Shown here: positions 1 through 12,829 of the stretch, one piece after another
How positions within the stretch are numbered: the stretch's first letter is position 1
Layout of the letters: every line of letters begins with the position of its first letter
NCBI GenBank assembly: GCA_005765155.1
Contig: VCCP01000003.1
Coordinates: 6,386,001 to 6,450,000 of the forward strand
Direction: 5' to 3'
Source of the DNA: Zelopaecilomyces penicillatus
Lineage: Eukaryota; Ascomycota; Sordariomycetes; Hypocreales; Pseudodiploosporaceae
Length of the DNA stretch: 64,000 bases
The notes under the pieces: model-generated
Told to the model about the DNA's origin: nothing
Databases searched by the model: none
Seen by the model: the letters and a program-made list of their open reading frames with translations, nothing else
Program-made: the position numbers and the translations under genes

Positions 1-1457
1 GGTGTTTGTATGCAAGGCAAGGGCTCAATTGGGGTAAAGCGTGTAATACGTACAAGGCATGAGAGTGCGGCTGGTGTTCAATGCCTATCAAGCAAAGGCC
101 TAATTGGGATAGAGTACATACTGTAGGTACGGCGAGAAGAGTGTGTTCAGTGTAACACAAAGCGGGACATGCCGCACGAAAGATAAAGGCCAGAGAACAT
201 TCTAGGCTAGATCCGCAGGCTTAGTGAAAGGCTTCGGGGTCTCATCTACGATTGGTAAAAGTAAGATCGGATGATGGACGCTTGGCTTTTCACTGATTGG
301 ATTGATCCCAGTATTACTTGATGCAGATGAAAGCAGCTACAGTACCGTACCTATTTACGCTATCACTTGCTCACGAGCACGTCGTCATTATGTCGTTGAT
401 GGTTATAAAAAGATTGAACTCGGCTAGTTCTCATAAAATTACTGCAAAGGTGATGTTCAGTTAACAAATGCTCTAGATGCTGTGAAGCCTAGGCTACTAA
501 AGATAGCATTTAGTAGATAGAATAGTATAACAAGAACATAAATAAGGTACATTACTGGGCACTGTTAGATAATAGTATGTAATGCATCTTAGTACCGCAT
601 TTGGTAATCAATGAAATTATTTAGCACAAATACAAAAAGCGAAAAGAAAGATGATGATGATGATGATGTATTATTTCCGACCTACAGCATAGAGCTGCCA
701 ATCCCTTAGGGGCAACAGGCCGTGCTAAGCTGTAGGGGTCTAGGGTAGGTTACCTCTCATAGGCTTAATATACAGTGGGGCTAATAAAATTACTGCCCTT
801 CTTTTGCAGAAAAGCCTCTCGATTTTTCCCCCTATCTCCTTTCCTAGATAGCATCTCTTCGCTATAAGGGCGGCGAAAAGAAAAAATGTTAGATACCGGT
901 ACGGTTCCAGGGTAGACTAACAAAATTGTTCGCTCAAGACATAAAAAAAATAGGCAAATTCTTCAACTAGCGCGACACATACCTGGAGCCATCGGGTCAA
1001 AGTTACAATTATAAATCCAGGCGTATTTCCCAAGCCCCCAAGACCTATCAAAACTGACACTTATGCTATCGAAGGAGTAATCAGCAAACCAAACAAGGGC
1101 AGGCAGGTAATCTGGCCTCTGCGCCATGTATGCCTATGCAAGGCGCACTAGTAAATGGAACCAGTTGATAATCGCGGCCACGCAAGGCGTGCATTATCTG
1201 GCTGTACGCAGTGAATTTGGCTTTGAATTGAACAAGGAGCTAAAGCCTAATAAGCTATGTATCCTGCAGTTTCGACGCAGAACATCATGCAAAGCCTCCT
1301 TTGTGATTGTGTCTATGGAGAGTACAGCAATTCCGCAACAAACCCCCCCAGACCCCCATATACTAGACATCCTCTTATCAATAAAACATCTCCATGCTTA
1401 ATGCACCTGACCCTGACCATGGCCATCTCAACCATATGAAGCCAATCTTGACTACTA
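1..1457. other. Non-coding spacer with diverged tandem duplication and GAT microsatellite
   Basis: I see no convincing gene here; the reading frames are short and have no recognisable domains. Positions about 1-73 and 74-148 look like a diverged tandem duplication of roughly 75 bp: both copies contain a GGTGTT start, an AATTGGG core and a GTAC-containing end. A short GAT trinucleotide run lies near 649-668. The stretch from 680 to 900 is richer in G+C and could be an old repeat fragment, but I found no partner for it. Confidence 0.4.
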
Positions 1458-1916
1458 TCACCAGCCGTCAATCTGGCTTGTTCCACACATACCACCATAC
1501 CGGCATTGCTGGTCACTGCCATTGACATAGTTGACTGTCAACTGTCCGTGGGTAGAGATATCATTATCTTCCGGGAAAAACATTGGCACACTCCCACATA
1601 GCTTGCAGTTGTGATCCTTGAGATGGCCCAAAAGCTTCTTGATACTTTTTGCTGACGCGCCATTCGTGCCCTGCATAAACACGCAGGCAGAGATTCTACT
1701 GCCAAGTACGAGGTATTGCGTATAACAAGAAATGTGTTCACCATCTTTGAACCAAAAACCATCAGGGATACGTGATATCTTGCTAATGAACTTGTCGAGT
1801 TGGATGTATTGTTTCATGTCAGGGCAGCGGGCATTTCCTTGACAATTAATGCCTTTTGCATCGACGCCGATGTGGATTGCGCCAAGAACGGCCAGAATTC
1901 CAGTGGAAAGCTTCAT
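1458..1916 (-). CDS. KP4-like secreted protein (killer toxin KP4 family)
   Basis: Single-exon gene for a 152-residue secreted protein. Residues 1-20 form a signal peptide (charged start, hydrophobic core, small residues before Lys21). The mature part has eight cysteines, at 25, 31, 64, 78, 104, 107, 138 and 144, with paired-Cys and Gly-Gly-x-Cys features near the C-terminus, as in the KP4 killer toxin fold. KP4 itself is a viral killer protein of Ustilago that blocks calcium channels of target cells. Chromosomal KP4-like genes are known in many filamentous fungi, where they are thought to act against competitors or hosts. A TATA-like element (minus strand, about 2090-2097) lies some 175 bp upstream of the start. 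The gene looks intact. The family call rests on cysteine spacing and the overall pattern. The biological target is unknown. Confidence 0.7.
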   Translation of the reverse strand: MKLSTGILAVLGAIHIGVDAKGINCQGNARCPDMKQYIQLDKFISKISRIPDGFWFKDGEHISCYTQYLVLGSRISACVFMQGTNGASAKSIKKLLGHLKDHNCKLCGSVPMFFPEDNDISTHGQLTVNYVNGSDQQCRYGGMCGTSQIDGW

Positions 1917-2775
1917 TGTGGACTTCGTAGTAACCAGGCGTTGGCGTATTCTAGTATCTATCGCAACAAATCACAACTATTAGTTATGCGGGGAATTATC
2001 AAGGAAAGTAGAACATACTTTGGGAGGCGAAAAAGGGTCTGCTATGGTGGGAGGTCTTCCTTCTATCATCTAGGAGAGGGAATCATATTTATAGAATGCC
2101 CTCTGATAGCATTTGAATTGACCGGTGGGGGAAAACAGACGGGCGCAAGAGATTTTCACTTTTTAGCACGACTCAGGGCTTTTGAGGATATTATTGGATG
2201 ATGAACTGTAATTTCTGCCCATCGGTATAGTTTTCCTGTCTTAAAATAAAATTTCCGGTGGGCAGAGGTGTAGACTTTGATGCTTTTGGTCATGTTGTTG
2301 AAAATCGGGACATGATTTTACCAAATCTGGCCAAGCTTAGATAGATGTTGGGCCTGACATCTCGTGCGTTTGGGGCTATTGTCAGAGGCTGGTTCTTCAA
2401 GGAGCAACGTGCCCGGCAAGACTGCCCGTTCGAAGAAGCCATAGTTCAATCATCTTAAGTTTGTCTAATTTAGGTTGAAGTAAGCTGACAAATTTGCTAA
2501 AATTCACGGATCAGCGTAGATGGTCCATCCTTGCCCAAAGCCAGACTGCATCAGCACATTGTATAACAAGCGAGTCAAACAGTCGCCGCCAATCGCGTTT
2601 TTAAGACAATCAAGTCATTCACTATGATTAGATACCATTCTGAATAAAGCAAAAGTAATTGTATTCTCATTAACTACCACCACCCTCGCATCCGAGAACT
2701 GGGACACGCTTCCCCTTCCGAGTATTAATATTATCACTATGGCATCCTAATTTGAAGATCACTTCTAGTTGTCGT
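1917..2775. other. Spacer between the two secreted-protein genes
   Basis: It holds the promoter of the KP4-like gene (TATA-like box near 2090) and the 3' flank of the next minus-strand gene. I see no further coding region, RNA gene or repeat. Confidence 0.4.
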
Positions 2776-3436
2776 CTACTTGAACTGTCTCCTGACATCC
2801 ACTTTGACGCAGCTTGGGTTCTGTGGCTTCGCGCTTCCGTTTCCAAGCACCCAGTTCAAAGTGTGATACGTGTAGCTAGAGTAATAGCTCTGGCAAACAT
2901 ACCAGTTGTAGAGCGCCTTGGGAGTGGAGGCGGTGGGAGGTGTTTGGGTGTCGTCGAGGTAGTCGATGATGCTCATCAAACCCTTCTTGTCAAAGGTGAC
3001 GTACTGAGCCTCATACCCGGGGAAAAACAGCGGCATGGCGACATTGGTCGAGGGATTGGTGGAGAATTGCATGGAAGAAGGGACGGGAGGATCTATAGAG
3101 TCGCACCATTAGCAATTTGAAGAGTAAACTCAACAACACTGGCACAAGCATAGACATCATACCAATAGGCAAGTTATAGACAAGGACTCCTGGAGCCACA
3201 TAGCCCTTGATGGGTGTCTGAGCACCCTTGGTGGTGTTGAAGTAAAAGTCGCTTCCATCTCTGCCACTGAGGCACAGTGACTCAATGGCAGCGCCTGTGT
3301 GGCATGCTCCAAATCGCTGGCCGTCGAGGGTCTTGTCTTTGGACTGGATGACCAAGTTGAACGGCTTGGATTGGATGTCCTGCCCAGTGGTGATACCACT
3401 GAACAGCAGTGAGCCGACAATCGTGGCGAACTTCAT
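2776..3436 (-). CDS. Secreted hypothetical protein, two exons (DUF7907-like)
   Basis: Two exons, 3436..3163 and 3092..2776, with a 70-nt intron (donor GTATGA, acceptor TATAG, branch-like CTAAT) that keeps the frame and gives 196 residues. Residues 1-18 look like a signal peptide ending before Gln19. The mature protein starts with a beta-rich segment (FNLVIQS, then a Gly-Ala-Cys-His stretch) typical of a family of fungal extracellular proteins that I associate with DUF7907. Function is unknown. A TATATAA element at about 3577-3583 lies about 140 bp upstream of the start. The C-terminal half is rich in Tyr and Ser and holds a Trp-Tyr-Val-Cys segment. No catalytic motif is visible. The family assignment is from memory of the sequence style and is tentative; the gene structure is well supported. 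Confidence 0.65.
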
Positions 3437-4812
3437 TTTCGGATAGGCTGGATTTCGTGGGGAGAGAGAGTCGAGTAGGAGGGGTTTAATGGCTGTTGGT
3501 TGAAGGTGTGCGAGAGTTGTTTGTGTTGGGAATGAGCTGGGTTGAACAATGAAAAAGGTGAAGGTAGAGGCAGGCTGTTATATAGAATTCTTTATACACG
3601 ACGGATAAAAAAAAGTCTCAAGATCGACATCACCTCCACCTCGTGTTCAGCTGGGTTTTGCATGAGGCTTCTCCGGCATCCCACGGGTCGACAATTGGTG
3701 GTGAATGACGTTGTGTGGAAGCGCATGAATGAATAGAGATCCATGATGGTAGTACCGGGCGACGAGCCCCACATTCAATACGGTCTTCCCCGCAGCGGGA
3801 CTGGGCCTCTTCAAGGCGACCGAGAGAGCAATACGAGCTTCGAGCGACGCTATCCAATGCAGGCAAGGGACCGATCCGCAGGAATAGCCGCAGCCGCAGC
3901 CACAGCCGGCTGTGCGGCCGGGGCTAAAGGTCCTTTGCCGAATCTGATCAGAGAAAGGCTTGGTTGAACGGAGTAGGGGTCCCCTACAAGCCCGATCGAC
4001 CACTTTCATCATGCTCGGAAAAGCCGGCAGCCTGATCCGAACCCTGTTAATGAAATGTTTACTAGGTGGCTGAAGGGCTGGGACGTTTGATACGAAGTGA
4101 CGGTTTATTCCAAGCTTTACTGCTGCATCAACGTGAATTGAGAGACAGGGTGGCAAAAGCCTGACTGCGCGTTTTTAAGAGAAGAAAGGATATACATCGT
4201 ATACTCAACTATATCAGGGCGTAGAAGAAGGCACCATGAAATCGGAAAAGCAACAACAGGACATAGTAATGCTAAAATTAGTAAAGGCGGCTTGGACGTC
4301 TCAAGGATATATGATGGTTGGAGGGACTTCTCAACTACCAGGGCCCCAGCTCGTTACCACCCAAAGAAATCAGACAAAGATCATAATATTAGATGTATAT
4401 ATTAAGAAAGGTGTCCTATTAGGCAGGATTATGGAGTGGAGAATAGTAAGAAAACGTACAGATTTTATCCATGGAAAACAGAATTGGCTTACCAGCTTGT
4501 TAAACCCCATTATCAATTGTTAACGAAAATTGAAGATGCTGAGAATGAGAAAAATACCTATATTTAATAACAATAAACACTAAAACTAAACTATGAAAAG
4601 TAATCATATAAACATTAGGTCATAAATCAGACTTGTGTGCAGGCCTTTTATGTTTTTGTCCAAGTTGTTTGTACTTTAGAATGCACTCCACCTGCGATCA
4701 AAGGATTGATGTGTACTGGCTTTCCACCAATGATCAGGATTGATCTACATCACCCCCGTTTTCCCCAAATAGAATACCAAATTAGTTTTCTTCTAGCTCT
4801 CTATAATTATCA
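3437..4812. other. Spacer between secreted protein gene and the PKS 3' end
   Basis: It holds the promoter of the secreted-protein gene and the 3' flank of the PKS. A short GC-rich stretch of repeated Gly/Ala/Cys-type codons near 3880-3930 opens frames on both strands but shows no domain. Nothing else is supported. Confidence 0.35.
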
Positions 4813-7800
4813 TCATGTCAGAAAGCCAGTTTCTTTCCAGCTTTTTATATACAGATGTATCAGGTCGCTGTTCACTGCTTCCATTTTGGCAAGTGTGGGA
4901 GAGTGTTGGCAGGCTTTGGCTGTATCAAGCACCATTGCGCCGCACGACATGTGAATAAAGTCAGTTTCAAAGAAGTCTGCGAGTAGCGATGCAGGGTTGT
5001 CGCGCTGCGCATCTTTGCCACTGCCAGGTGTGTTCCGCACTTTGTCCAACCAGTCTTCAAATTTGACGATGCTCTGTTCAGGGAGACCGAGCGCTGCGGC
5101 AATCATTCTGATCGTTTGCGACCATGATTGGCGTCGGGGGTTGTCAATATGATAGATGGGGTGTGGGGAATTCTGGTTGAACAGGAGATCAATGGCTGTT
5201 CCCGCTACTCCATCCACAGGTGCCCAAGCGAGATGGCCGGGTAGATCTGGAAGAACGCCCAATGATTGTGATGACTTGATAAGAAAGGAAGCGTGCTCCA
5301 TTGAGTTCCAGTATCCGCTGGTGCTGTTTCCTGCTATTTGTCCTGGGCGGACTACCATGGCACGAAAGCGCTCAGGATGCTTGTGGAGCGTCTCATCCAT
5401 CAGTCTCTCGCAAACATGCTTTGCGTCGCCGTAGCCGATCGGTAAGATGGAATCAAACGTCATTTGTGTTTCCGGCACCACTGCTTCTCCCGTCCATACT
5501 GGCCAGTGACCAACTGCTGCAACTGAAGAAACAAACTGAAAGGTGATCTTGTCCGACCCCGGAGGTGATTTGATCGAGATGTCGCGCGCTAGGTCGAGCA
5601 AATTGCGCATCATGCGAAGTTGGGGCTCAAATCTACGCAGTGGCCACTTGGTGTTCATGAGCCAAGCACTATGAATGATGTGAGTAACCGTCCGCGTCAA
5701 TGCGTCGTAATGGTGGGCTGGTAAGCCAAGCTGTGGCTTTGAAATGTCTGTCTCCAACACAAGTATTTTCCCCAGCGCTTGTGGTGGTAGTTCGAGACCC
5801 TTGCTGTGTAAACTTTGCAACTGCCTCTCCTTTGCTTCCATCTTCCCCTGACGATTAAGGCATATAACTTGCTGCACGTCGCGGCGCAGAGCGAGCTGGG
5901 CAACAATGTGCGCTCCAAGGCTCCCTGTTCCACCAGTAATGATAACGTGCTTGCCTTCATTGGAACTGTGCCGGGGACGGTCAACATATCGATTTTGCAC
6001 GGCAATAGCGCCCTTTAGAGATGCGGTGAATCCCTCCGCAAGGCTCCATATGTATTCGTTAATGGCGCCTTGTCGTGTGTCGAGGTCAGCGGCTGGCTTC
6101 TTTGCCGACAACGGGGGATGTGGCAGGGTTGCATACCTTGTCGACAGAGAGGCTAGGGCGATGATAACCTTCTCCAACTTATTCTCGGGCCTGACGCCGT
6201 CCGTCCAGTCGACAAGACCGTAGCCTGCCGACTGCAAAACCCTTTCCCAGGCTCGCTCGCTTTGTACGACGTATTCCCGGTCATCATCAAACAGCCACCA
6301 GCCTTCAAAGAGGCCGAAAACGAGATCCATCCACCACACGCGACTTGTCATTTCAACGAGAAGCAGCATTCCGTCGCTTCTTAAGGCTTTGTGCATGTTT
6401 GAAGTAGAAGCATGGAGGTCACATGTGGCGTGTACCGCGTTGCTCGCGACGAGAATATGCTGTGTCCCGATGAGATCCTCGGGCGGCACATCTTCTATAT
6501 TGTGTGTCCGGAACTTCATAAACGGATACTCCTTGAATTGTTTACGAGCAGCCGCAACAAAGGAAGGGGCCAGGTCTGTAAACGTATACTCGACAGGAAT
6601 GCCTGCGCGGGCGAGAATAGGCAGCAAGAGCTTTGTGGTGCCACCAGTGCCGGCACCCATCTCCATGACTTTCAGAGGGCCATTGCTCAAGCCACCAAGA
6701 CTCCTGGTCAATCGGGTAACAAAGTCTTCTAGCTGGCGATACAGCAGTCTATGTAATGGCCACTCGGCGTAGAAGCGAGAGACCATCTTGCGGCCCTCTA
6801 CCGAGCCAAAGATGAGTTTGATGCCATCGGTCTTACCACGCAAAACATCTGCAAGCTGGCTACCAGTATGAAGGGTGAGGGCATCAGCTATGGATTGATC
6901 GGGGAATTGTGTGCTGAGTTGCTCGTAGAGGTTCTGGCTAGACTTGGTGGGCGATGGCACTGCCGTTCTGGTCATGCTGTTACCGTTGATGTTAACAAGA
7001 TTGGCTTCTTGCGCCAACATCATATATAGAGCATCGACCAAGCGAGAATGCTGATCCGCGTGCGGAACGCGCACAATGGTTTGCCCAGGCTCAGCACGTC
7101 GAACGGAGCATCCCAGTTCATCAAGGGCGTCGAGTGTAAGCGCAATACACAACTGGGTCTGAAGAGGATCCACAAGGTCGGCATAGCGTTCCTGGCCATA
7201 CTCAAGGATTCTGTCATCTGTTGTGGACTTGGTCTGCTGGAATGCCTCTATCACCGTCGTTGAGGAAATCGTCAGCCCATCGGTGCTGTCCAAATCTCCA
7301 GGAACTAGGGCTGGCGTGCTGATTCCTGTCTGGAAGCCTGAGACCTCGGTAAGGCTACTCTGGCTGCTGTTGATAGATGCAGTAGCATCGTCTCCGCCTT
7401 CAGAACTCTCGGAATCTGTAGCATCTTGTTCTTCTTCTTCGCCTACATACTCTCGCACGGTCTTCAACAAGCCCGGGAGATCATATATCTCGGCCAGAAC
7501 ACGATCCGGAATGTCAATCTTGAAAGCAGAGCCAATCTCATGAGCCAATTCCATTCCAAGCAGCGAGTCGATGCCAAGATCAGCAAGCATACAGTCGCCC
7601 TTAATCTCACTCATCTCTGCACCAGATAGCTCAGCTACTATAGTTTTAATCTTGCCCTCCATGACGTTCTTCTTATTGGGCTGCTTCTTGGGGCTGGTCG
7701 ACCTTACGGGAATGGCGACGGGACGGGTTGGTGCGGCCGCCAAACCCAGCGGCGATTCAATAGTCGGCAATTGTGCCACTCTTTCAGATGTAAGCTTCTC

Positions 7801-10800
7801 TTGAACACTTAGCCTGGCGAGTAGCTTGCTCATGGAGCTTCTAGTGACCTTTACATAGCTAACTCCTGTGACCACTTCCACAAGTGTCCCGGTGGTAGCA
7901 TCAAAGGCGAAGATGTCCGACAGGATCGCTTTGGGCGATTGGCGATGATGGAGAGCAAGAACGTTGAGAGCTGTGGGCCGACCATTCTGGCCACTTTGTT
8001 GAAGTAGAGGATTGCGGAACCAGTGCGACATGCCATTGCAGACGTACATGTCACCTGGGCCACAGTCAGTCATGCAGTTCGCCCAGATGCCGGCAACCTG
8101 GCAAAGACAATCTGCGAGATGCGCATCGAGCCATGTTGTGGCATCAAGTTGCTTGACGACGTATCCAGCTGATTGGTTGCCTGAACTTGCGAGCTTCTGC
8201 ACTCCACGGTAGGCGTTGGTGTAGGCAACCGTTTCGGCAAAGATCTTGTAGATGCTTCTGCTCAGGAGAACCTCTTCTGCATCGCCACTCTCAAGTAGGT
8301 CGGTGCACTGCTTTGCAGTAACAAGTCTTTCTAGTCGGGCAAAGTCTAGCCCAATACTTGGACTATTGACGTGGGACAATGTTATCGTTCCCGTTGTGTG
8401 TACGGATAATCCCGAATCCGCATTGTTGGCGCCTGACGACGAGTTGTCCGTACTGAAAACACTAAATGTCCAGCTTGATTCACCAGAAGCTGAAGTATTA
8501 TCATCAAACTCAATCCAGTGAGATCGAGTTGGATCCACGCAGACGGGCGACTGGCACTTGATGTCAAACAGTTGTGGTTCGCGCCCTTCAGCTATCTTGT
8601 CAGCATGCAAGCCACGAATGGCTTCAATCACAAAGTCTAGTTGTACAGTAGCTGGACATATGGCAGCAGTAGCTGCAAATATGTGTCCCGAGACCAGCCA
8701 TTCATACTTTGGAGACGCGGTATTGATCCTGAATCGGGCCGTATGCTTCGCAGCGCCTGTGTAACCCGCAAACACTATCAATTCTTCTGGAACTTTGGCG
8801 GTCTCTTCGGCAGCATCTTCTGTAATAGTGGCGATAGGTTCTTTTGGCGTCTTGAGCTCAACCCAATGCTTGACCTTCTCGAACTGATATGTTGGCAGAA
8901 GCAGCGGCGTGTGGAATTCTGTCTGTTGACCGTGATGTGCCCAGAAGCTCACATTCAAGCCGGCTTTCCACAAATTGACAGTAGCATCAACAAGATTATC
9001 CCAGCCCATTCCAGTATCACAAGTAATGTTAACCGCTTGGTAATGTGATTCCGGGAAGCTACCACTACCAAGAGCACGGTTGGCCATTTTTGTAACGGTG
9101 GAGTTGGAGCCTGCTTCGAGAAATATGCATGACGGGTGGTTCTGAATGATTCTTTTGAGAGCGTGATGGAAGAATACAGGTTTCCTCAAGTGATCGGCGA
9201 AAAAGTCCGTTGTCAGGCTCGTAGTTGCAATCTCGGTGGCATGCTCAAGCGGGATTTCGGGCTTGCGGAATGCCAGCTTCCGACCACACTCCTTCAACTC
9301 GACTATCAATGGATCCACGAGATTGCAGTGGAATGAGTTTGTAACATTTAGTCTCTTTGTTCTTACTTTGGTCGCCCCTTCCTGGCGTTGAACGACCTCT
9401 GCAACCGCATCAATAGCTTGTGTCGAACCGGCCAATGTGAAGCTTCGTGGGCCATTGTAGCAGGCAATTGTGGCAGGAGATGTACCGATTTTGTTGCAAA
9501 TATCAGCTACCTCATTCAACATATGGGCAACGTCCGCCATGTCAGCTTCAACAGCCATCATGGCGCCCTTGTCGTTGCCCCAAACATTCTGCACCAATGC
9601 AGCCCGCTTGATGATAGCTGTCAAAGTATCCTCCAGCGAAAGGACACGAGATATGCACAGAGCTGTGAGTTCACCAAAACTGTGCCCCACGAGGGCGACA
9701 GGGCGCACACTGGCATCCATCCAACTTCTAGCGCACGCGTACTGTATGGCAAATAGCATGACTTGCAGGTTGATCGTATTGTTGACAGTTTCTCGCTTGA
9801 AAATGCCGGGGAAAATGCTTTCTGCACCGAGACGTTTGGCAACAATGTCAACTGCATCAAGATGTTTGCGTAGGACGACAACACGGTTGTAAAGATCCTC
9901 ATCTAGGCCAACAAATGTTGATACTTGGCCTCCAAAGCAAAAAACTACTGGGCGAGCGGTGCCTGTAGGCTGCGACTTGCTGCCAATGCTGGTTCCTGAA
10001 AATGTCACCAAATTTTGCTCCAGCTCTTCAATGGATTTGGCACTAAAGATCAGACTCTGTGGAAGTGTGCGATTAGTTTGACGAGCCAGGTTAAATGATA
10101 AATTGGCGAGGGTCATATTGCTGGCTGTGAGTGCGCTTTTGCTTCTGCGAAGATGATCGAGTAACGTATTAGCATACCGACCAAGACTAGCATCGTCAAA
10201 GCCACATAGCCAAAATGGATATGTCGATTTATCTTGCGTTGGGTGAGGAAGTTCCGTGGCCCTACTAGATGGCGCCTGAACCACCACCATGCATGCGTTG
10301 GAACCAGAAGCACCGTAGTTGTTGATGAGTGACGCCTTGATCCTTTGTTTCCAAGGCTGTGAGCTGGTTGGAATTAACATGTTGCTTGATGCCTTGATGT
10401 TCGGGTTGAGTGTTGTATAACTGGCCTGAGCAGGAATGCGACTGTGATGCATCATGAGAAGTATTTTTATCAAAGACAAGACTCCGGAAACAGGCTCGGT
10501 GTGTCCAATAAACCCCTTGACGGAGCCAAGGATCAAGGGATCGATCCTGTCAGAGCTAGCCAGAACCTGACGAACGCTCTCATACTCGGCAGGATCGCCC
10601 ACTGCAGTTCCAGTCCCATGGGCCTCGACGACGCTGATATCGCTCGGGTCGGCATGGGCCCGTTTGATAACACTTCCAAAGAGATCTGAGAGTGAGGGCG
10701 AGTTGGGGACAAATATAGGTGTACAGTTTTGATTCTGTTGCACGCCCGTGGCAGCAATGACGCCAAAGACTTGGTCACCATCGGCAATGGCGGTTGACAG

Positions 10801-12829
10801 CTTCTTGAGGAAAACGGCCCCGACACCCTCTCCTCGGCAGTAGCCATCTGCTTTAGCATCAAAGGGCTTGCATTGTCCGGTTTGACTGAGAAAAGAAGCT
10901 CCTGCGAGATTCTGGAATCGATACGGACTCGTCATGATTGCTGTGCCTCCAGCCAATGCGCCGACACACTGCCCGCTGAGGATGGATTGGCAAGCAAGAT
11001 GAATAGCGACAGCGGACGACGAGCAAGCAGTATCGATCACCATTGCTGGGCCAGTCCAACCAAAATGATGACTGACTTTGCCAGCAGCAAATCCTTCCAA
11101 GTTGCCGGTGGCGCAAAATGCATTGGCGGTGTGACAGGCGATATTGTTCTCATAGTCGGTTCCGCAGAGGCCGATATAGCATCCAATGTTTTGATCCACG
11201 GCGTTAGAGCCGGTGCCGCGCGATTTTTGGAAGTATCCCGACTGCTCAACGGCTTGGTATGCTACCTGGAGAAGTTGACGCTGCTGCGGATCTACCGTGG
11301 CGCTCTCTCTCGGACTCATCTTGAAGAACTTGTTGTCAAACGACTCTGCATCCTGCATAAAACTGCCAAACCATTTTCTCTTAGGATCCGTTTCTCGAAA
11401 CGGGGTCTTGAAGCTAAAGCGTTCGTCGTCGTTGATCCCTATTTGGCGGTGTTGGGACTCTCCACGACTCAACACTTGCCAAAATTCATCCAGATTAGCT
11501 GCGCCTGCGGCTTTGCATGACATGCCAACGATGGCAATATCAGTATCAGAATAGCTTCCATTTTGTCGTGATGGTCCACTCTGTTGCGAATCTTTTCCAG
11601 CTCTATGAAGATCCGCGAGATGAAGAACTCGGGAGCTGAGTTCCGGTGCGAAAGATGGCGGCAGAGATCGTTCGTGGCCAAAGGAAATGGCCTGGGTTTC
11701 GTTTCCGCTGGTAAAAAGATCCAAACGCATCCTCTGCCAAGTTTCAAACCATTGGGGCTGTTCCACTAATATTGAGACCAGAGCATGGTGATGCAAAGGG
11801 CCAGCTATGATAAGTTGACCATTCGAGTTGGCACGGGTAGGAATCGTAACTTTTGAAGCATCCGGAAATTGAAACTCGGGATTCGAAGAACAGAAACCCA
11901 GAAGACTTTCCAGCAGTCTTCGGTTCTCTTCACAATGGAATCGTCCCCTTAGCCCAATTTCCGATGCTGTAATTCCGGCTGCCTTGAGTCTTTCTTTTAA
12001 TCTGGGGGCCGTAGCTGAGGGTGCCGTGATAGTGGCACGGTTGTGGTCATATTTGACGGACACATAAGCCTAGAAAAACAACGCAGAACAAGCATTAGCC
12101 CAAGTTGTTCTAGCTTAAAAGTATTCCGTGTAATAGGGTTAGAGGAAGAGGGGAGGGGCTTACACCAGGAAACTCGTTCAGAATCACGGCCACATCCTCA
12201 GACTTGGCACGGGTTTTCCACTCTGCCCCGATGCATCTCGCAGGCCCGGACTCAATATGCGGGCCTTGTAAAGGGAGATCTGCGATGGCACCAACTACCA
12301 GTCCCAGACGAACTGCAACAGCGCCGTATTTGCGGAAGTCATCCCGAGTCTGAGAACTGGAGACGGCAAATGCTGCCAACAGCCCTGTGCAGAATCCAAG
12401 AGTTTCCGTCTTTCCTGTCAAAGTCGAGAAATGGTTGCCGCGCTCGTCTGTTTCTGCGCTGCTGTTGGAAATGAATGAAGCATACTGCTCTAATTGGTAT
12501 AATACAATGAGTGGAACAAGGACTTTGTTTGAAAGAGGAAACTCTAAGCCAGAAGAACTCCCAGTCTTGAAAGCATTCACCGCATCGACGATCTGTTTGC
12601 GTCCATGTTCGACATCATCACCTTTCAAGCCGATGAGATCCGAAACCGATTGCCAATGGTGTTGAAGTTCCGAGATAGCTTCATGTGCCCATTCCAAGCT
12701 GGAATTACTGGAAATAGAATTAAGAAGTGTGGTGAAAGCGGTGGAATCAAACGAAAAAGAAAGAGACCCAAAGAGCAGAAGCGTTTGGGTTGTGGCGCGA
12801 TGTTGTAACCAGTGACGATCCAAATCCAT
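4813..12829 (-). CDS. tropA: Non-reducing PKS, SAT-KS-MAT-PT-ACP-CMeT-R (TropA type)
   Basis: Two exons, 12829..12164 and 12069..4813, joined in phase 0 across a 94-nt intron, give about 2640 residues. Visible domains: SAT with GFCTG (Cys147); KS with DTACSSS (Cys571), EAHGTGT and GHTEP histidines (about 706 and 745); MAT with GHSFG (Ser1019); PT with its His near 1351 and Asp near 1542; ACP with LGIDS (Ser1724); C-methyltransferase with an EMGAGTGGTT SAM motif (2025-2034); and a C-terminal NAD(P)H reductase with GGTGSLG (about 2268) and YxxxK, which releases the chain as an aldehyde. All catalytic residues are present. This order is that of 3-methylorcinaldehyde-type synthases (TropA, MOS, Aspks1). 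With TropB- and TropC-type neighbours the expected product is 3-methylorcinaldehyde. The gene shares its 5' region with the divergent FAD monooxygenase. Citrinin- or sorbicillin-type enzymes share the architecture, but their partner genes differ. Confidence 0.95.

Noticed and set aside
9136..11520. Long plus-strand frames opposite the PKS
   Set aside because: They are shadows of the PKS coding strand without domains or conserved motifs.
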